From: Lingula anatina
Lineage: Eukaryota > Brachiopoda > Lingulata > Lingulida > Lingulidae
Length of the DNA: 64,000 bases
Direction of reading: 5' to 3'
NCBI RefSeq assembly: GCF_001039355.2
Contig: NW_019775446.1
Span: forward strand, 189,835 to 253,834
In this document: positions 58,601-64,000 of the stretch, one piece after another
Layout of the letters: each line of letters opens with the position of its first letter
Position numbering within the stretch: position 1 is the stretch's first letter
Made by a program: the position numbers and the translations under genes
The notes under the pieces: model-generated
Databases searched by the model: none
What the model was told of the DNA's origin: nothing
The model's input: only the letters and a program-made list of their open reading frames with translations

Positions 58601-61600
58601 CCTCTATCTGCTTTACTGCCTTTCCATCTTCCTTAAAGAGACAAGAAAAACAAAACAAAAAAATAAAATAAATAAAATAAAATAAAAACAAAATAAAAAA
58701 AACCCGATCTGTTTTCTTTTAAATAGTCAAATCTCTTAGGAAAGGCGGTATATACTTTGTAGCAAGGCACGTCTCGTTGAAAGAGCAATTGTACAGACTT
58801 ATACTATATTTTGTACCCAAATTCGACTTAAGGACTTCACATTCCACTCTTCTCACTCCAGACTTTATTCAGAACCGACTTATATCCAAAACCTATTGGT
58901 TTGTCGATGATTTTGGTACGTGTTCGTTGACCATAATGCACTTCCTCGGTAAGGAAGTGGAGGTCCACCGGATTTCAATCCGGTAATAGTAAATCCGGCC
59001 ATCCCTCTTTATAAAAACAGAGGTAACTAGTTAGTGATCAATATGTTGATATAGGGTATGAAAACAATAGCGGGTTTTTCTAACCATCCTGTTTGCAATC
59101 GCCACCTTGTCTTGCCTGAGGCTCTCACGTACAAGATGAATGCCATCACTAACAAAATGCTTTATTTTTGGAATTGCATACATTCATACATAATTGTGCC
59201 CGATGCAGGATTCATTATGCGGTCAAATTTAAAATGCGCAGAAGATTTTTGAGAAATAAGATTTTAATGTTTGTACACGTTGTATTGCCGATGTATACAA
59301 GGTTACAAGACAAATCTCTACATATGGTGACACGACTTGGGTATTTCATTTCATAAAAAAAGGTTACTTTCCAACAGGCATAGGGCGTTTCTATCTATCT
59401 ATCTATTGAATCTATCTTACTCTGTCCTTTTTCTTAAGATAAGCCAACGAATATTGTTTATCACCATTCATTTAACTAAATGATCAAACACTGACAAACC
59501 AAAATATTTTCAGTTACGGTATATTATACATGTTCTACTTTTTTCTCAAATATATACTTTGATCACTATGGTGTTATAAAATGAACGCGCGCGCTGACCA
59601 ACCTCTTCCGGTCATTTATGAAACGTGCCTTGGCTACCTAGCACTTTCTAAATTCAGCATATCTTCAAATATAGATTTTAGACTAGATATTCATTACGAC
59701 ACAAACGAAAAGGCAAAAGTAAAAGTGACAAAAGCACTTCAAGTTGCAGTAGCAAAATGCCTAACAATCGACACGCAAATTGAACAGATATAACCTTTCA
59801 CAGCGGCGACTCTCCTGTTTTGTTATATTTTTTCTTCAGGCCGCTATGGCATAACTCACGGTCGCTTTTTCTAATTGTTGTAATTCCACTTTTGGTCCTT
59901 GGTAACAATAATTTATATTGCAGAATACAAACAAACTATAATTGTGTATTTAGCATGGCTGACATTTTGACAAAGAGTTGCTTTGTCTTAATAATGTGTA
60001 AGAGACGTGCGATTTCTAAGGTTCTCTATCGCGTGCTAGGCTAGAATGCTACCTCAGACTGAATAAAAGACAATTCAAATACTGTGTATTCTACAAGATG
60101 AACAACAATGCAGAAATAAAGAACAAAGAAAGAGCAGCAACAATATCCCTTTCATTGAGCTGAGAACATGGCTTCGTTGTATAAGGTAATGTTTCTCCAG
60201 TGGCTCCTTGTAAAACCAAGTAGGAAAAAAATAAGTACGATTACACTAGTACAGGATAGCTACGCTCTGGCGAGAAGCGGAATGCCGTTGGCGTACTTGA
60301 GAGACTATAAAAAAACTAGGTAAAGTTGATTTTCTCCACACACTCCCTCTCCCCGCCCCCCTTGTGGACGTGATGTCTAGAAAACTGCTCGAATGTTGTC
60401 CATTTGCTTTGACAAAAGCAAAGTTTGTGATATTGACAGTAGTGTACCGAGTAGTGTTACATCTATAATTATCACTATTCTTTTGAGCCCCACGGGGATT
60501 TTACATAAAATATTGACCTAAATATTCTGTGCGTCAGTGGTAGATCATGCGTTACGAATATATAGATCTAAGAGTGCATTCCCAGAGATTTAGATCGATC
60601 CATCCGGATCGACCTAACTCCCTGGGGGTTCACGCTAAATTGCAGTCAGCCGAGCGCGCACGCGTTTTAAAATTACCCCCTTACAGCTTTTAGTAGGCGG
60701 GACAGACGCTTAAGCCGGCTAAGCTGACAGTAATCTGGTGAGACTCCCCACAGGGATAGATCGATCTAAAATCTGTGGGAATGGGGCCTTATAGAGCTGT
60801 GGTGGGTGAATTTTGATGTATGAATATTTGGCATTTGGTTCTGTTTCTCTATCAAAACGACATGTAGTAGAAACAGTTTCGACATACTTTATTATTATTA
60901 TTATTATTTTTTTTTTTGAAACTTTTTTTCGTTAAAATGTTTTAATTGTTTTCCAGGCGCCTTACAAGTGCATATATGTCTTATAGTACTAAGTTTGAAC
61001 AAAAAAGTGTTAATGCCCAGCAAAAACCGTAAGAATTTTTTTCCGCAAAAAAGGATTTTTGTAGAAGTTCTCTCGACTCGTTTGAAAATCCATACAGTCG
61101 TATTCATGTTCTGTATAGCTTGTTACATTTCCCAATTCAGACTCTTAAGACGATAATATCTTAAGAGATTATCGGAAGCGTACCTTGTGCCGTGCTAATC
61201 TAAACGGCACAGCACCGTTGACTGGCCAATCATTATACACTAAAGTATTAAATTAAAAATGGAATATAACATTGAATCCAAATGCAGGTACTGGTGAGGA
61301 AATATTTCGCGAGTAAGAGTAAAAATTTCTCTTTACCCCGGAAAAATTAATGTATGAGGGACAATGCAATGGAATGGCCCTTTGAAGAACGCGACCGACT
61401 CTAAATTGGAGGAATCAGAATTTTTGAGCCTATATTTTAGAGCAAAAATACTTTAAGTATTAGTTTGGTAAGTGGGTGGAGTATATAATTGAGGAAAACT
61501 TTAATGCTATTTTTTTTCTAACAAATCGCCTTTGCAGTGGATTTTGAAGATAAAATATTAAAAACACTGATGGACGATTGTATTTGGTTGTTTTAAAATT

Positions 61601-62058
61601 TAAAAAAATTAAAAAACAAAAATAAATCAACAACAGACCCCGTTTACAGCGTCGCCTCTCTTTAACCAACAATCAATTCATCTGGCCTTCTCCTTACCAC
61701 TTCTCCTCAGTCCACACTAAAAATCGATTTTGAGGGCACTTCAGGTAAAAAAATGCAGGTATGTTGCCATTAGCCCTGCCAGGACGCTGAAATTAATCTA
61801 ATTCTCCAACAAAAGCTTAATGAACCCCTGTTAAAGTGATTAAGACCATCGGTCGTTACCTCTGTAGATCACTTTATTTCGCCAAATGGACACAGATATA
61901 TCCAAGTTTTGACACAATGAATGCTTTTTGATCTTCACGAGATGCCCAAACACCCTGGTGTTGATTGGAGTCAAACCATAGGGGGCGCTGATGCGCTGGC
62001 CATTTAAATTAAGTTTCTATCCATGCATGATTATGTGAAAATGATCACCTCTGAACAC

Positions 62059-62102
<44 letters not shown>

Positions 62103-63954
62103 GTGCGTATGTTAGCAATGTTTAAACCACATTATTTTTCTACTTTTTAGTGTAAAGTTTTTCCCTGTAAAGCGTTGAACAAACCGCCGAGCTTGGGATA
62201 TTTTAAATTTGATTTTAAAACGGAACATTTCTCAACTTATTGGTCAGTTGCTGGTCTATGTTTCCTTCCTCGAAAAAAGTCCAAAAATGGCCGTCAGTTC
62301 TCAAAGCGTGTTGTTGGACTAGAATCAGATGAAACGTGAACCTTTCACAACTAGCGACGACATGCTCATTTACATATATAGTTAGGCATAGCATAATTTT
62401 CAGTAACGCATGATTTTTATCGGATATTATTTGAAGGGGTGTTCTTTATGGCGGGGAAATGGTACTTGAGGGAAAAGGTATAATACGAAACAATTTACAT
62501 GATCTTACTACAAACGGCATGCAACTTAAGAGACTAAACATGTTTTACCGGTAAGGCAAGACATTTCGAGCCTTCATCAAAGGACTTTGATGGCATCACT
62601 TACTCGATGTGACCTCCGGTAGTAAGGATGTCATCGTAGTTTTTTTTGTATTTTATTTTATTTTATTCTATTTTATAAGGGGGGGGGGGCGGTAAGTGCA
62701 GGCATGGGGACTTGGTTTTTAGACGGCTCCTCAGTCTTCCTGCTGTACCAAGGTTCCTCTTTGTAGGCCAACAGACTGGCCCCTGAGACCTGTGTTCACC
62801 TATGGCATTAGATTTCACTGTATTTACTTCTTCATTTCATTATTTTCAATTAATAGATACAACGGAATTACATGCAGCTATATCAATTACCGTGTACTGT
62901 AAAAGTGATTTGCAAGTTGCTCACTGTATACACATAATTTCTTTGACATCGATCGGAATTGCGTAAATTACACACATTCACCGTCGATCTCACCTTTTTT
63001 TTTATTTCGGGTTATTTTTAAACCCCATTTTACCATTTTTCTTTTGGCTTGTAAGATCTGAAAAGATCTGTAAGGTCTGAAAAGCACTAGAGGTGGGAAT
63101 AAAGTTAATGAACTGCGATGAACCGACATTCCATGCCAAATGAGTAATTTATCACAACTACCGCAAAGTTATCCAATAAAGAACAGTGGTTGGATAAAGT
63201 ATGGGCCACATAGACCCCCTTTGTTTCGATGTGTCACGCCTGACGTAGTGACACTGATGAACCGATGTCTTATTAGAATAACCTGCCCAGGTACACGGAA
63301 GTGGCACCACTTTGTACAGGTAGGTGAACGCGAAAAGACAGACGGAAAGGGTCTTTACAGCAAAGATGTTAACTTTTTGGTAGAAACAGGGGAATATATA
63401 AACCATGTTGGAAAATGAGAATGCGATCTTTTGTCACCTTTAGGCGACAGATATTGAACGCGTTTTTTAATGTATATTTATATACATTAAAAATATACAT
63501 TTATGTATGTAAATTTTAATGTATATTTATATGAGAGGTGCACAGGTTACCATGGACACGAAAGGCGTTTAACATTTATGCGCATTAAACCCATTAAACT
63601 AAGATAGACTGGTCCTAGCATGTACGGTGTACGGGAACTTGGATTGAATGTTCTCAGTCCGTCAGTAAGAAAATAAACTAAATGCATACATGCTAAACTT
63701 TGACAAAGATGAATAAACCACCTTCTCATTCTCGCTTAAATCAAGTCATTGTCGATGACTACAAAAATGTGAAAAAAGTAGGGTATTAATATATCTTTCT
63801 TTACGCAGGCCGCTCTAGGAAGATGTCCAACTCGAGTGAGGTGAATGGTCACGCGGGCTCATGTCCAGTTATCCGACCACCAGTTCCGGTCACTTTGCTC
63901 AATATCGCCACAGGGGTGAGCACAGAGGACACGCTGCACCAGCAGGCAGTGCAG
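54657..63954 (+). CDS. PDZ-containing nitric oxide synthase, 5' part (gene continues past window)
   Basis: NOS makes nitric oxide and citrulline from arginine. Two coding exons are present: 54657-55641 (phase 1 end) and 63809-63954 (phase 0 end). Residues about 12-97 form a PDZ domain with a TGFGAIV carboxylate-loop sequence. The core GLLKGGAADNSGKVQLGD resembles neuronal NOS (RGGAAEQSGLIQAGD). PKAVAIRTPIG (103-113) resembles the second strand of the nNOS beta-finger. A Ser/Arg-rich linker with a Cys cluster (CQRTARACDCSFKTC) follows. Exon 2 ends with SCPVIRPPVPVTLLNIATGV then TEDTLHQQAVQ, matching the start of the NOS oxygenase domain (CPRFLKVKNWET..TDTLH). The haem, calmodulin, FMN and FAD/NADPH parts lie beyond the window. 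If only the first exon were known, a generic PDZ protein could not be excluded. Confidence 0.85.
58939..58984. other. Two adjacent perfect stem-loops
   Basis: CACTTCCT-CGGTA-AGGAAGTG (58939-58959, 8-bp stem) is followed 7 bp later by ACCGGAT-TTCA-ATCCGGT (58967-58984, 7-bp stem). A weaker AAACC-TATT-GGTTT hairpin lies just upstream. It does not fold as a tRNA. Confidence 0.6.
60575..60788. mobile_element. Near-palindromic MITE family, copy 3
   Basis: The left end is GCATTCCCAGAGATTTAGAT then CGATC. The right end, reverse complemented, is GGCCCCATTCCCACAGATTT then TAGATCGATC. The interior is about 80 percent like copy 2 by eye (ACTCCCTGGGGGTTCACGCT shared exactly). Confidence 0.85.
62060..62101. 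repeat. (ATT)n microsatellite
   Basis: About fourteen units in NOS intron 1. Confidence 0.95.
63809..63954 (+). CDS. NOS exon 2, start of oxygenase domain
   Basis: The phase 1 acceptor (TTTACGCAG) joins exon 1 to give Gly-Arg-Ser-Arg-Lys-Met. The exon ends at CAG before GTAAGT, 46 bp before the window end. The DTLHQQ motif is the diagnostic part. Confidence 0.82.
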
Positions 63955-64000
63955 GTAAGTTAGGTAACAAAGGGGGAAGAATTCGGTGTTGTAATGTAGA

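Larger units (their letters stand above)
55642..63808 (+). other. NOS intron 1 (8.2 kb)
   Basis: AT-rich. It contains a G homopolymer near 57027, two adjacent perfect hairpins at 58939-58984, a (TATC)n tract near 59390, palindromic MITE copy 3 (60575-60788), (TTA)n at 60891-60907, (ATT)n at 62060-62101, a G run near 62681 and an AT-rich imperfect palindrome near 63463-63500. I see no exon that fits both phases and no RNA gene. Confidence 0.55.

Noticed and set aside
58939-58984. tRNA gene at the double hairpin
   Set aside because: The second hairpin contains a TTCAAT-like loop, but stem lengths, loop sizes and the absence of acceptor and D arms do not fit a cloverleaf.

Overview
The window is AT-rich nuclear DNA of an animal. 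All gene models are broken by GT-AG introns. The sequence is full of microsatellites and short inverted-repeat elements, and the proteins are clearly bilaterian but diverged from vertebrate orthologues. I read it as a marine-type invertebrate, perhaps a lophotrochozoan. The sequence alone does not fix the phylum.

Layout. (1) About 200-26700, plus strand: an RREB1 orthologue (vertebrate RREB1, fly hindsight/pebbled) in 12 coding exons with 19 zinc fingers and a long Lys/Ser-rich N-terminal exon. (2) 29172-38896, minus strand: NOP9, a Pumilio-repeat ribosome-biogenesis factor in 11 coding exons (699 aa, all splice phases agree). (3) 33667-36357, plus strand: a four-exon gene for a 307-aa secreted preproprotein of a family I cannot name, lying wholly inside NOP9 intron 3 on the opposite strand. 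(4) 39213-51008, plus strand: AFG3L2, the mitochondrial m-AAA protease, in 19 exons, starting 316 bp from the NOP9 start (head to head). (5) 54657-63954 and beyond, plus strand: the first two coding exons of a PDZ-containing nitric oxide synthase; the catalytic domains lie past the window end.

RREB1 and NOP9 converge, with about 2.5 kb between their stop codons. NOP9 and AFG3L2 probably share a promoter region. Nothing suggests the genes form one pathway: the neighbours are a transcription factor, a nucleolar factor, a mitochondrial protease, a signalling enzyme and a secreted protein.

Two reading-frame breaks look like sequence errors. One is an extra base in an A5 run in RREB1 (11677-11681). 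The other is an excess of about 26 bases beginning at the single N at 48934 in AFG3L2; removing it restores a conserved segment. The introns hold at least nine inverted-repeat (MITE-like) elements, including three copies of one near-palindromic family, and a minisatellite that has multiplied an AFG3L2 splice donor. The most novel item is the nested secreted preproprotein gene. The PDZ-NOS start and the SRESTP-repeat exon of RREB1 come next.
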